Assembly: GCA_014529385.2 (NCBI GenBank)
Contig: CM043948.1
Coordinates: forward strand, 82,616,760 to 82,680,759
Length of the DNA stretch: 64,000 nt
Direction: 5' to 3'
Source of the DNA: Adiantum capillus-veneris
Taxonomy: Eukaryota > Streptophyta > Polypodiopsida > Polypodiales > Pteridaceae
Shown piece after piece: positions 9,149-20,000 of the stretch; position 1 is the first letter of the stretch, and the number at the start of each line of letters is the position of its first letter. The position numbers and the translations under genes are program-made. The notes below the pieces were generated by a model. The model saw only the letters and a program-made list of their open reading frames with translations, was not told the DNA's origin and searched no databases.

Positions 9149-11890
9149 TGTTAGGTGCAGCGGAATGAATGTTTGAACTTTGCTCAAGATGAGTGCTCCA
9201 TAATGTGCTCAAGGTTCCTTCTTGTCCTTATGGAAGGGAGAGTATAACCGGCCTGTACAACGTAGAGGGCGGTACTATTTCAATTACCTGTTAACATTAC
9301 ACAGAGCACTGAGAAGGGAAGAGAACACAGTTGCGTCCAGCGACTAGAATGTCACTGCGCACACGAGACCGACACCCTGTAGGCCCCAAAGATTGGCGCC
9401 CCTTTCGGTATTTCTTTATTCAAATTAAGGTAGACGATCCGACCACTTAGCACAAGCTTTCACAAAGCTGTCCAAACCTGGCGAGGGCTGAAAACGCAGG
9501 TTTTCGACCAGATTTCGACAGCATAACGGCGCAAAAACCCCTGTAGGTCAAAAACACCTGTCTAGGACGGATTCCCTCGATATCTGGAAGCTTTCTGGTG
9601 AGCTGTCACAGAAATTCAGCGGGCTGTAATTCTCTGTTTTTCACTGCCGGGAGCCCAAAAGCCTGTACACGCATCCCAAGGCTCTCACGAGGCTCCCCCG
9701 ATGTTCCCTTGCAGTTTAGGTGCGAAACCCTAAACCTGCAGAAAAACACAGCAAGCTGTAATTCCCTGTTTCGGATCGTTTTTAGCGGAGCGAACACGCC
9801 TACGCGTGTCCCAAGGGCTCCCGCACGCAATGGGACAGTCCCCTTGTGAATTGGACGAGTTTTCACGCGAGAAAACTCTCCAAACTCGCAATCTTTCGTG
9901 ATAGAACTGTGCGTACCTGTGGGGGATTAACAATTAGCTAATCCGGTTCCTGTTCAGAAGGCTCTTGCCTTGGCAAACGCGCATAAACCCCAAGAACTGT
10001 ACATAGGTCAAATGAGAAGCCCACTAGTGGGGCATAACATACTGTACGTAGGGGAGAAAGAGAGCAGTATGTAGCGTGCGGGGCATCACTCCCGTCACCA
10101 TACTGTGCATAGAGGGCAAGGTAAGCATTCCATAGCTTCTGTACCTGCTACAATCCACCTGAGGCTGAAAATGGCGCCCCCTTTGTTGATATGCCGCTCG
10201 TTTTTGCCTCCCAGAGTGGCATAATTGCTCACAGGCTGATACCTCGCCCAGTTTCCGAGTTTGGGCTTTCCCTGCTAAAAATATCTCAACTGGTTCGTCA
10301 GTTGACTTGGCAGCAGAGCAATAAAATGTTCCCCTTGTCATTCCAGAGCTAATGACGCGAACACATTTTCCGGTCAAAAATAGCAGTTCCCTAAACTTTA
10401 GGAGATGCTTCCATGGCGTCCCTATCGGTCTCCTGACCATCATTGAAGACTACCATTTGACCAACATCTACAATGTGGGTTAATTTACTGGCCCCTTTCA
10501 AGTTATAAAGTTGCAGTGACTTGACGAGTGGCCTAAATTCCAGTTTGGCACACACGAGCTTTCATACTCATCAGAATTTAGTGCTAACTGGCCCGGGCAG
10601 TCCCTGTTTGACCGACCTAGATCCCCGATGTGAGAAACCCATTTGGCTGCAGCCGTTTCACACTGGCCATGCAATGTCCACTTGCACCTTTCAAGGGTTT
10701 TGGGACAAACAAGTAAAAATAAAATAAATATATCTAATACTTATTTACGGAAGGCATCAGGAAAAATACACCTCCTGGTGACACAGAGCCTTCCGTTCTT
10801 AATGAGAGAGTGCAATGATCATAACAAAGTGAATGGACACTGTGCGTGCAAGTGTATGACATTGAGAGATAGAGAGAGAAGAGAATACGACACCAGAGAC
10901 GTAAAACCCTCCTTTGAAGGCCCCACTCTCTATGGTGAGAGCGGTCTACTTATGATCGCACAAATCTCTACAATGCTTGGACTTGCCGACGACGAGACGG
11001 GCTGAAATCTGAAAACTCTAAGGGCTAAAATCTGCAAATCTTTATCTGTTGAATTCAGACCCTATGTCGGTGATGATGTCGATGGCGACGACGACGCGCT
11101 GAAAACGCAGATGCTGAAATCTACGTTCTCCGGGCTGAAACTGTAAACCTTGATGGATTTCACCGTGCGGCGAGGATCTGCTGCGGGAAGGTGAGATCTG
11201 CGAAGTTCGGGAATTGATCTGCGATGTTTAAGGGCTGAAAACTGAAAACGTTGATGGTTCTTGACGTTCCGTCGCAGTAAATCTGCAAACCACTCGGACT
11301 GATCTGCAAATCAAAAACGCTAGGGCTGAAAATGGTTCTGCTGTCGCCGGATGTCTTGCAAATGCAAACGCTAGGCTTGTTGTTGAGTCTTCTATCGCCA
11401 GGGATCTGCAAGAGCAAAAACGCTGGCTGATCTGGTCCAAAAACGCTAGGTGATTGTTGTGGAGCAAAAACGCTAGGGCTTGGGGTTCTGCTGAGAAGTT
11501 GCATGTTGAGCGTATGCTCCTGTTGCCTCTTCTGCCAATTAGTGCTAGTTTAGGTTTGCTTATATACAAACTTACTCAATTTGCCCTACCTATTTTCCAA
11601 CAAAAGTCACTTAAAAATAATAAGTGAAAAATGTCAAAAATAGGGAAAATAGGCTAAATGTACTGGAAAATTCCCCTGAAGGATTCTGATGGATTCTGGG
11701 GGAATGCTTATGATCATGCTGTGTGTAACCAGAGGATATGCATCTACACTAAGTGACTGGGCTTGCACGGTCTACGAATAGACTCACAAAAGTGCCAGAT
11801 CACTTCGAATCTAGACTAACTGGACTGACTAAACCCTTGTCGTGCTGTAGCTTGTCCACGGACACAAAGGGTTGGATGTGTCACGTGACA
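9149..11890 (-). repeat. 5' LTR of gypsy G1, split by S1 copy 2
   Basis: The LTR comprises 9149-9242 and 10784/10786-11890, about 1.2 kb after subtracting the nested unit. Ends are TGTTAGG and GTGACA on the plus strand. The right flank CATAC duplicates the left flank of the element. Confidence 0.88.
9243..10783 (-). mobile_element. solo-LTR-like unit S1, copy 2
   Basis: About 1541 bp, the reverse complement of S1 copy 1 over most of its length. Shared landmarks include the ACATACTG...TTATGCCCC region, TGGGCTTCTCATTTGACC and the CCTAAACCTGCA segment. Its TGTCACC end is at 10783. The other end reads TATAACCGG rather than the TG expected from copy 1. The flanks are GAGAG (9238-9242) and CAGAG (10784-10788), a 4-of-5 match to a target duplication. 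It interrupts the G1 5' LTR, so it is younger than G1. Confidence 0.72.
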
Positions 11891-11895
11891 CATAC

Positions 11896-12422
11896 GTGAG
11901 GGCGAGACTGTTGCTCAAAGAGACAACCAAGGTTTCCCAAGTATCTGACAATGCCATAAGCAAGAAAATAGCTTTCAGCTTACCATCGAATTGCTGAAGC
12001 CCACTGTTCTGCAATTGACTCAACACACTTGTAAAAGCACTCAAATGCTCAGAAGCTGATTTCGAGTCATCAAGCTGCACATTCACCAACTTCCGCATCA
12101 AATGCACCTGGTTTACAGGCGTGGTGTTTTCATAATTGGACTTTAGCTTTTGCCATATTACATAAGCAGAGTCCAAACGCTTGATGTCCGTCAAAATGTC
12201 ATCATTGATAGCCATTTTGATGTAGGCCATAGCCTTCTTTTTCAACCTGGTCCACTCTTCGTCAGACAAACCTAGCAGCTTTTTCTCTTCCAATGCATCT
12301 TCACAATCCTTTAAGAAAAGGATACCTTGCATGCGTTCTTGCCAGAGGTCGAAGCCTTGACCATCGAACCGTTTGATTTCCATCAAACTTTTAGTGTCAG
12401 ATGCGGAAGAGGAAGAAGCCAT
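11896..12422 (-). pseudogene. copia A gag N-terminal part
   Basis: The start codon at 12422 opens MASSSSASDTKSLMEIKRF, followed by the UBN2-type gag motifs FDLWQERMQGILF and QVHLMRKLVNVQL. The frame is cut at 11896 by the gypsy insertion and resumes at 2728 with GVRGSILNEEI. It is homologous to the gag start of copia B at 33699, and the copia leader and primer site lie just upstream (12423-12868). The stop seen at 11829 is in the inserted LTR, not native. Confidence 0.88.
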
Positions 12423-12856
12423 TTTAATTCAACCACAAGTGTGTTTACAAGAGAGATGCAATAGGCTGAAAATTTCAGCAAATAGGAGCAACCACAAGAC
12501 TTTGCATACGATAGACCACAATTTCTTTACATGAAACTGTCCAAATCTGAAATTTCAGCTGAAAAGTGCAATTTCAAGCACCTATACTCAGCTTTTCACT
12601 CAATTTGTCGTGACAAACATCAATACATGTGATCCCACAACTTTGGTACACCTACGTATTGCTGTGTTGACCTGTTATAACCTGTAAATCACCTGTTTTG
12701 ACCTAAAAACAGCTTGTTTTGGGCAGTTTTGGTAGTTTTGGTGACCTTTTCGACTCCGGAAGCAAGGGGCTTCGCGATGGAAGCGAAATTGATTGCAGAA
12801 GAGCAATTTTAACTCGCTGTCCAACAGACTGCGTAGGACTGTTTTGAAACCCTAGG
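12423..12856 (-). other. copia A untranslated leader
   Basis: Between primer site and gag start; no coding sequence. It corresponds to the copia B leader at 32981-33698. Confidence 0.7.
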
Positions 12857-12868
12857 GCTCTGATACCA
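12857..12868 (-). promoter_or_regulatory. primer-binding site of copia A
   Basis: TGGTATCAGAGC on the minus strand, two bases inside the 5' LTR end at 12871. Initiator Met-tRNA type. Confidence 0.88.
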
Positions 12869-12870
12869 GT

Positions 12871-13139
12871 TGAAAGCGCGAAGCAGAAGGTACCGGTAGG
12901 TGCGCGTTGTGATGTAGTGCATGATTGGAGCAAGAAGCAGGAGGCGGAGTGCAACAGAGAGGAAGCGCTAGGGATCGAAGCAAGGAGAGAGAGAGAGAGC
13001 TCATGTTTTTGGGGAAAACTCAATAACTGAGTTTTGGGTTTACCCACTTTTATTATAAGTGACTTTAAAAAAATGATATTGAACCTGGACAAAGTATAAA
13101 AATGTACAAAAAGGGGTTATTTAGGCCTTTAACCCAACA
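12871..13139 (-). repeat. 5' LTR of copia A
   Basis: 269 bp; reads TGTTGGGTTAAAGG ... TTTCA on the minus strand. It is closely similar to the copia B LTRs (265-266 bp). Confidence 0.88.
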
Positions 13140-13140
13140 T

Positions 13141-13198
<58 letters not shown>

Positions 13199-13769
13199 TC
13201 ACCATTAACACAAGGTTACAAGCAAGGGATTTTTGTATTGGCATGGATGACTGGTGGTCAATCTCTACTTAATTTGATGTTACACCCTCCTCTAAGAAAG
13301 AGATACTGTAATTTGTTTATGGACTTTCCATGCAATTAGGGTTCCATCTGTAAAGTTTTCTTGCTTCTCATTTTATTCTCCCTTCTATGTCCTTGTTGCT
13401 GATACATGAGTTGAGAGTTATTTTCGATTGCATTTAGACATCGAAGATTCTATCCATAGCAAGGAGGTGTAGTGATTGCATCTCGTGTAGGTTCTCAGCT
13501 ATAGAATGGAAGGATGCTGCTTGTGTATTTTAGTGCAAGAGCGTATTTTTAATTTTCTTTGTTGAACGTGACCTGTTTTCGATGATTATTGATGAGGAGA
13601 CTGTTACATTGCCTCAGTTGAAGTTATTCGGTGCCTTATTGCACTCTTTCTGGCCCCTGGCCTATTGTGTATAGATCAAAATATCTAACACATTGTGTTT
13701 TTGACATTTTCGAAGAGCTCTGATTTTTTAACTTGTGTTTGAAAATTGGATTATGCTTTTACTGTCCAG
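13140..13769. other. intron sequence before first visible DEG10-like exon, with (CT)n(AT)n
   Basis: Starts with a (CT)n then (AT)n microsatellite (13141-13198) immediately outside the copia LTR. The rest is T-rich intron-like DNA ending in a pyrimidine-rich acceptor at 13768-13769. I looked for an exon encoding the N-terminal LPWQ-type segment of DEG10 and found none. Confidence 0.6.
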
Positions 13770-14015
13770 GATTTGTGATCAGTGGTAGACGGATCATTAC
13801 AAATGCTCATGTTGTAGCTGACCAGACTTTTGTAAAGGTCAGGAAGCATGGATCTCCTGAAAAGTTCAAGGCACAAGTAAAAGCAGTGGGCCATGAATGT
13901 GATCTTGCCCTTTTAACTGTGGAAGAGGAGGAGTTTTGGGATGGAATGCAACCTTTGGAGCTTGGCAACATTCCTTTCTTGCAAGAGTCTGTGGCGGTGG
14001 TTGGTTATCCACAAG
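13770..14015 (+). CDS. DEG10: DEG10-like exon with catalytic His and Asp
   Basis: The acceptor is TGTCCAG at 13763-13769 and the donor GT is at 14016. The exon encodes the first trypsin-fold barrel: TNAHVV gives the catalytic His and ECDLALL the catalytic Asp, and it ends at VVGYPQG with one base of the next Gly codon. Entry phase is G|GA, matching the Ser-Gly-rich segment before FVI in the family. Confidence 0.9.
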
Positions 14016-17000
14016 GTTTGCATTATATTAAGGCTTTTTTCAATCACGACCCTTGCCTTCCGTCTATGACTTCTAGTTATGCCAAAGAGGGGAAAACTTA
14101 GTTGATGAATTGCTAGTAAGATTATTGAGAGTAGTTGCAAATTTGTCAAAATGACATCAAATTTAGTTATAAGTCATTTACCAATAAGTGCACACACAAG
14201 GTTGTGGATCACGTTTTTTTTTCAATGATATAAACACACTTGCAAGTTTTTTGGCATTTTGATAAGTCGAAGGATGAATTTATGGTAATACTCTCTTGGC
14301 TGGCATAGCATGCCTGAAAGATGTAGGGAGCTTGTGATGATTATATACACTGTCCACTCTCCTTTTTGTACTTCCTACTCTTAGTATTTGTTCTTCCTTC
14401 TCAAGTGCTGGCACTTATCATGGTTTAGTTCGCCCAGCAGTGCTAGAGACTCTGGTTTCATAAAACAACTGCTAGTTGGGACTAACTTTGTACAAAACCC
14501 GCACCTACCCCTGGGTGCTGATTAGGTGAGTAGGGATGTTGTAGCTATTGTCCAAGCTATACATGATAAAGGTGATGGATCTACTTCTTGTTCGGAAAAG
14601 CAGAGAAGTTAAGGTCACATTTAAATTTGTTCTGGAATGCTTCGTTCCATCTTTACATTGTAAAATGACATCATAAATCTATAGCTTATTTTAGGGCTCA
14701 AGACATTGCACTTTTGGTGAGAGTTTGAAGTTGAGGAGTTAGTCTTTTGTCCTTTGTCTCATCTTCTTGTTGTGAATGACTTTTAAGTTGAGTTTCTGTA
14801 CAGAAATAAACTGAAACTCATTTCAAGTAAGCTTCTTAAAATATCAATGCTTATTGAATGTTCAATTCGTTTTGTTGTTGCGATTGTTGTTCGTTTTTAG
14901 AATAATGTATGATGTATGTTGTATTTTATTCAATGCAATTTTAATTATCTGTCGCTTATAGGTATGTAGGTTTTCTTGATAGTGTGTGTTGTATGAGCGT
15001 TTTAGCTCTTATTAGTTTGGAAGCTTATAACTGTCTGACTTCAAAAAGGAGACCTTTCTGACTTTACAAAGGTCTACGATGGATCTTTAACTCATCAAAG
15101 ATTTCTTTAAATTTGCCTCTCTGTTCTCAACAGTTTACATGTGAAAACTGAAGAATTCGTTTGCATCTTTTCTACCATCTCAGGGTCTGTTGAATTTTTA
15201 TCAGTTGAAGATGTTCTATTTTCTTTTATCTCTGAATCTTTGCATTTTTTTGGCAGGGGGAGATAACATATCGGTGACTGGTGGAGTAGTTTCAAGAGTA
15301 GAGCCAACACAATATGTACATGGGGCATCTCATTTGATGGCTATTCAGATTGATGCTGCCATAAACCCAGGAAATAGTGGGGGCCCTGCCTTGATGGAAG
15401 ACAAGGTCGTTGGTGTTGCCTTTCAGAATTTAGCAAACGCAGAAAATATTGGGTGTGTAGACTCGAACATATGTCAAAAGTGGCTTAATAATGTCTAACA
15501 TGGTAAAATCTCTTTTCAAGATGTCTGTGTATTTCTGTCAAAGCAGGTATATTATTCCAGTTCCTATTATTGAGCATTTTCTGGAAGATGTGGAGGAAAA
15601 GGGGAAATATGTAGGCTTTTGCACATTGGGACTGACATGTCAGGCTACTGAAAATGCTCACTTAAGGGAGCATCTTAAAATGCCTCCTGGAATGACAGGG
15701 GTTTTAGTAAGCAAGGTTCACCCTCTCACTGACACTCATCGATGGATTAAAAAAGATGACGTGGTACTTGCATTTGATGGCTGTCCAATAGCTAATGATG
15801 GGACAGGTAAAGCCAAGGGCACGGTTCAGTTGGACAATTCTTTTGGGTGCTCATATCACATTTATATTGATATGCAATTGCCATGTTCACATCTTGATGA
15901 ATTCATTCATGTTGCAGTTCACTTTCGAAACAAGGAAAGAATAACATTTGATCATCTGGTGTCCATGAAGAAAGCTGGGGAGGCTGGCTTGGTACAAGTG
16001 CTCAGAGATGGGAAGGAACACGAGTTCATGGTCAAGTTGGGACCAGTATGTAGCTTACCATTCACTTCTTTAAACTTTAAGTTATAATTGCTGCACTGAA
16101 AGCATGAGTTGAAAGGTATCCCATTCTTTTAGTATGTAACTTACCATTCGCTTCTTTAAACTTTAAGTTATAATTGCTGCACTGAAATCGTGAGTTGAAA
16201 GCTATCCCATTCTTTTAGGTTGTAGCTGATGTGCATGTATGTGTGTGCATGTCGGGGGGGGGGGGGGGGGGGGGGGGTGACGGGGAGGTAAAGGTCAAAG
16301 CTTTTCCGGTTTGAGGGACGAGGAAGGGAAAGGTCAAAGCTTCGGCCGGGGTAATTATCTTCATCAGCTCTCTCTCAAGTATTATGGCACCCTCTATTGT
16401 TATCTCAAAAGATCTACAGCGAAAGATTGGTGATCGTATTGAAGCTTTGCCTCAAAGAGGGGCTGTCGGCCGCTTGGTGGGGTGCTCCTATGCTTGCGTC
16501 AACATCCGAGAGTGGCTCATGTGCACTCTAATTGGCTTAGATAAGAGGACATCATCTTGCTAGGTAGAGGTACTTTTATTGCTATTTTCTCATCCAAGGA
16601 ACTTGCCTCTAAAGTTGTTAGCCGCGCTCCTCTCCGCTTCGGGGACAGTTTGGTTTTGTTTTGCATCCCTAGTACGAGGATTTTACTTTAGCTGCTTTTG
16701 AGGTTAGATGTTAGGTCTCGAAATATCCAGTAAAAATAGCTTTTCTCGAGCTGCCTGCATAGTTTTGATTGCCACACATGTTGAGACAGATGGGTTCTTT
16801 GGCATACCATTCATGCGTTCAATGCTGATCCGCATATGTGTGCCATCTATAAAGGTGGATACTACCCCTTCCACAGTTTTTTCAGATACTGTCACTTTTG
16901 AGTGGAAAGAGGGCTACACTCGTAGAGGATTGTGGTTATGGGCAGACCAAACCAGTGCCTTAAATGTCATGAGATGGGGCACTTGGTGAGGGATTTCTCT

Positions 17001-20000
17001 AGAGGGGGCGACAACAGAGACAAACTTGTCATAGGAGGAGACAACCCACACAGCCACAACAGACTCAATAGAGTTCTGCATAGCAGCTAAGTCAGCAGGA
17101 GACTGGTCTTAGGAGGAGACAACCCACACGCCACAACAGACTTAGCAGAGTTCTGCATAGCAACAACGTACGCAACAACAGAGTGCTCAACAACAACACA
17201 ATGTTGAGCAGACAGAGACAGAGACAGGCAAACAGACAGGTACAAACACAACCTATCCTTGTTTACAGAGGGGTAGTGAGATGGAGGTTGGCACAGGCAG
17301 AGCAACCTTGAGACAGACCTCAAGAGGAGTCACCAGATGAGGATCAAGAGGAGGTTCCAGGGCAAGTGGAAGGGATAGAGGAGGACCGACAGTGTGGCAG
17401 TTCAGGAGTGGCATGAGGTGCCCCAGGATATGCAAGTCCAACAAACTTGGGATCTCTCAATCACAAGTGCCTCTCAAAGTGGGCATTGTTTAGGGGGAGC
17501 ATGAGAGACTAGAGCGAGTCTTCGTAATTCGTAGAGGATTTTGACTATTCAGCAGGCTTCACATCTCCAGGAGATGGTCCCGGTTTCTGAGATCTTGCCT
17601 GCTCAGTTCTTTGCGGTTGGCAGATGGAGATCTCCGTATGTTTCTTTGAGGAGTGGGCCACTATGTATCGACATGTTTTTCCTGTAGTTGTCAGGAGCAC
17701 GACACATTTTCCTTGGTCTATAGAGAGCTCCCATGATCAGATTTAGAGTGCAGGTTTTACATGATTGACTACTTTTGGACGCGGGAGGTTGTCTATGATA
17801 CCATACAAGAGCAAAAAAATAGTTGAGGTCAATCACTTTATGGATATCAGACAATTCGCAGATTTGTTTAAGAGTCGGTTTAGAGAGGCCTCCGGGAAGT
17901 TGGTTTGGGCAGAGAGATGTACATCTTGGTACCTTCCCTTGGCTTTCGAGGTGGACAACGAGTGGGTCCCTCCTACCTCTCTTAGAGTTTGGTTGTGCCA
18001 TAGATCCGCATCCTTTTTTGGGGTACATCATCAAGAAATGTTAGAGTGGATATGGATAATTATGGAGGCATGGCTTAGGGGTTTCATAGTCCCTTGGATT
18101 TTGTGAGTTGCTACAGGAGTTTTTTATAGTGGATGCTTTATATCGTCATATACCTAGCACTCGAATTTGTGGTTTTTGCCTCATCGCCTGAGGTACATAG
18201 CTTCCAACAAATTTGTGTAGACTTGATCTGTAAGGTACAGCGGAAGTGAATGTTGATATTGCTGAAGATGAGTGCTTCGAATTGTGCTCAAGGGTTCCTT
18301 TTACTTACGGAAGGGAAAGCCTTCCGTTTCTTTAGAGAGAGAGTGCAGTGATCACAAACAAAGTGAATGCTACTGTGAATGAGAGTGTTGAGACTGAGAC
18401 AGAAAGAGAGAGAGAAGATTACGACACCAGACGGTTCCCAAACCCTCCTCCAAGGGCCCCCCTCTCTATTGCGAGAGAGGTCTATACTATAGATTGCACA
18501 AATTTGGTACAATGGTCTGGATGCAATGGACTTGCCATCGATGTCGATGACAATGATGACGAGGACGAGGACGAGCTGAAAACTGAAAACGCTAGGGCTG
18601 AAACGCTAAAATCTGGAAAACGCTGACTTTCTGTTGAACACTGACACTGTGTCGACGAGGATGGCAACGACGACGACTCGACGGCGATGCGCTGAAAACG
18701 CAGATGCTGAAATCTGAAAATAGCGGGCTGAAACTGTAAACGCTTGCCGACTTGACGGTACGGCGAGGATCTGTTGCCGGTAGGTGAGATCTGCGAAGCT
18801 AGGGGCTGAATCTGCAAAGGCTAAGGGCTGAAAACTGAAAACGCTAATTGACTTGGCTGATCTGGCGCCGGGAAACTGCAAAACGCTAGGCTTGATCTGC
18901 AACTGAAAACGCCAAGAAATGTTGGGGCTGATCTGCTACAAAAAACGCCAGGCTGATCTTGTTGGCTGAAAATGCTAGGGTTCTCTACCGGTCTTGCTGA
19001 GAAGGTGCACTGCAAGTTGCTGGAACTTCTTCTATTGCCTCTTCTGTTGGGAATGGGTGGCCCCTCTCTGCTTATATACCTACTACAAGTTGGGTCGAGC
19101 AGTCACTCCTACAGCCCCACGACCCTAGAAATTGGTGCAATTAAATAATAAAATGCCAAATTTCTTGTAAAATGTTCGACTCAAAAAATGGTCGGAATTT
19201 GGACCTTCTGCTTGGACAATGCATATGTTGGGCGGTACTGGGTGTGCAATTAGAGGATATGCAACTACTTTTTTTGTTTTCGGAGTCCGGTAGGGCATGC
19301 CCGGCCACTCCCCTCATACACCAAAAAAGTATACAAGAAGAACGACCATGACTATGCACCCAGAAACCGAAGGCAGACGCTTTTGTCACTAGTTTCCTCT
19401 GGACTACGAGAGTCCAGAATTATCTACACTCTTAGGGCAACTACTCTAAGTGCCTCGACATGCACGGCTTGCTCATAGGCTCACAAAGGTGCGAGAACAC
19501 TTCCTAGGCTGACCTGAACCCTAGATTTGAGATAGCTTGTCCACATGCACATAGGGTTAGACGTGCACGTGACATCTAAAAAGACAGGAAATGGACCATA
19601 CATTTTGAAAGACAACTTAGGACACTTCTTTCCGACTTGCTTAAGACGATGCTTTATGATTCTCAAATAGACCCAATCCCCTTCCTTGATAGTAACATCT
19701 TGACGATGCTTGTTAGTCTGTCGCGAGTAAGATTCTTGAGCCTTGCTTAGCCGAAGCTTCACTCTCAGAAATATCATCTGACTGCAGAGCAATAAGAGTC
19801 ATTCAAAATTGCTTGGACCAATGGGAGATAGAGCTTCCAATGAGACGGTTGATCATGTACATATGACTTCAAAACATCAAAAGCCAACTGATTGTAAATT
19901 TTCGTTTGACCATCTGACTGTGGATGAAAAGCGGATGAAAATTTTAACTTTATTCCAAAATTTTCAAAGAGAGCGCGCTAGAAATTGGACGTGAACTTAA

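Larger units (their letters stand above)
2729..11890 (-). mobile_element. Ty3/gypsy element G1 with 5-bp target duplication; probably non-autonomous
   Basis: A complete LTR element on the minus strand, inserted in the gag of copia A. Boundaries: the left LTR begins TGTAAGG at 2729, the right LTR ends GTGACA at 11890, and the flanks are CATAC on both sides (2724-2728 and 11891-11895). The 3' LTR is 2729-3920, preceded by a polypurine tract at 3921-3932. The 5' LTR is 9149-11890 and contains a nested S1 unit (9243-10783). A primer site for initiator Met-tRNA lies at 9136-9147. The internal region carries gag (7389-8588), a protease-like ORF (6882-7361), an unidentified ORF (6151-6825) and a short terminal ORF (3932-4255), plus a second nested S1 copy (4528-6006). 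I see no reverse transcriptase, RNase H or integrase core, so mobilisation probably needed a partner element. Confidence 0.88.
1..13139 (-). mobile_element. Ty1/copia element A, interrupted by gypsy G1, left end outside window
   Basis: A minus-strand copia retrotransposon. Read from right to left it shows a 5' LTR (12871-13139), a primer-binding site complementary to initiator Met-tRNA (12857-12868), the gag start (12422) and then, after a 9.16-kb gypsy insertion (2729-11890), the rest of gag, protease, integrase and part of reverse transcriptase, which leaves the window at base 1. The CATAC duplication at 2724-2728 and 11891-11895 shows that the two gag halves were contiguous. The LTR matches the LTRs of copia element B (32.7-38.2 kb) closely by eye, so A and B are one family in opposite orientations. 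Several frameshifts make it non-coding today. It appears to sit in an intron of the DEG10-like gene, upstream of the first visible exon. Confidence 0.9.

Noticed and set aside
11160-11569. ORFs of about 113 codons with repeated LAF and SVF words in the gypsy LTR
   Set aside because: They arise from the short iterated DNA motif of the LTR and recur in other frames of other LTR copies; no coding evidence.
12703-13092. 129-codon minus-strand ORF
   Set aside because: Spans copia A LTR, primer site and leader, which do not code for protein in these elements.
13140-13769. Possible missing 5' exon of the DEG10-like gene
   Set aside because: No open stretch encoding the expected N-terminal segment or a targeting peptide; the first visible exon begins in mid-codon after a normal acceptor.
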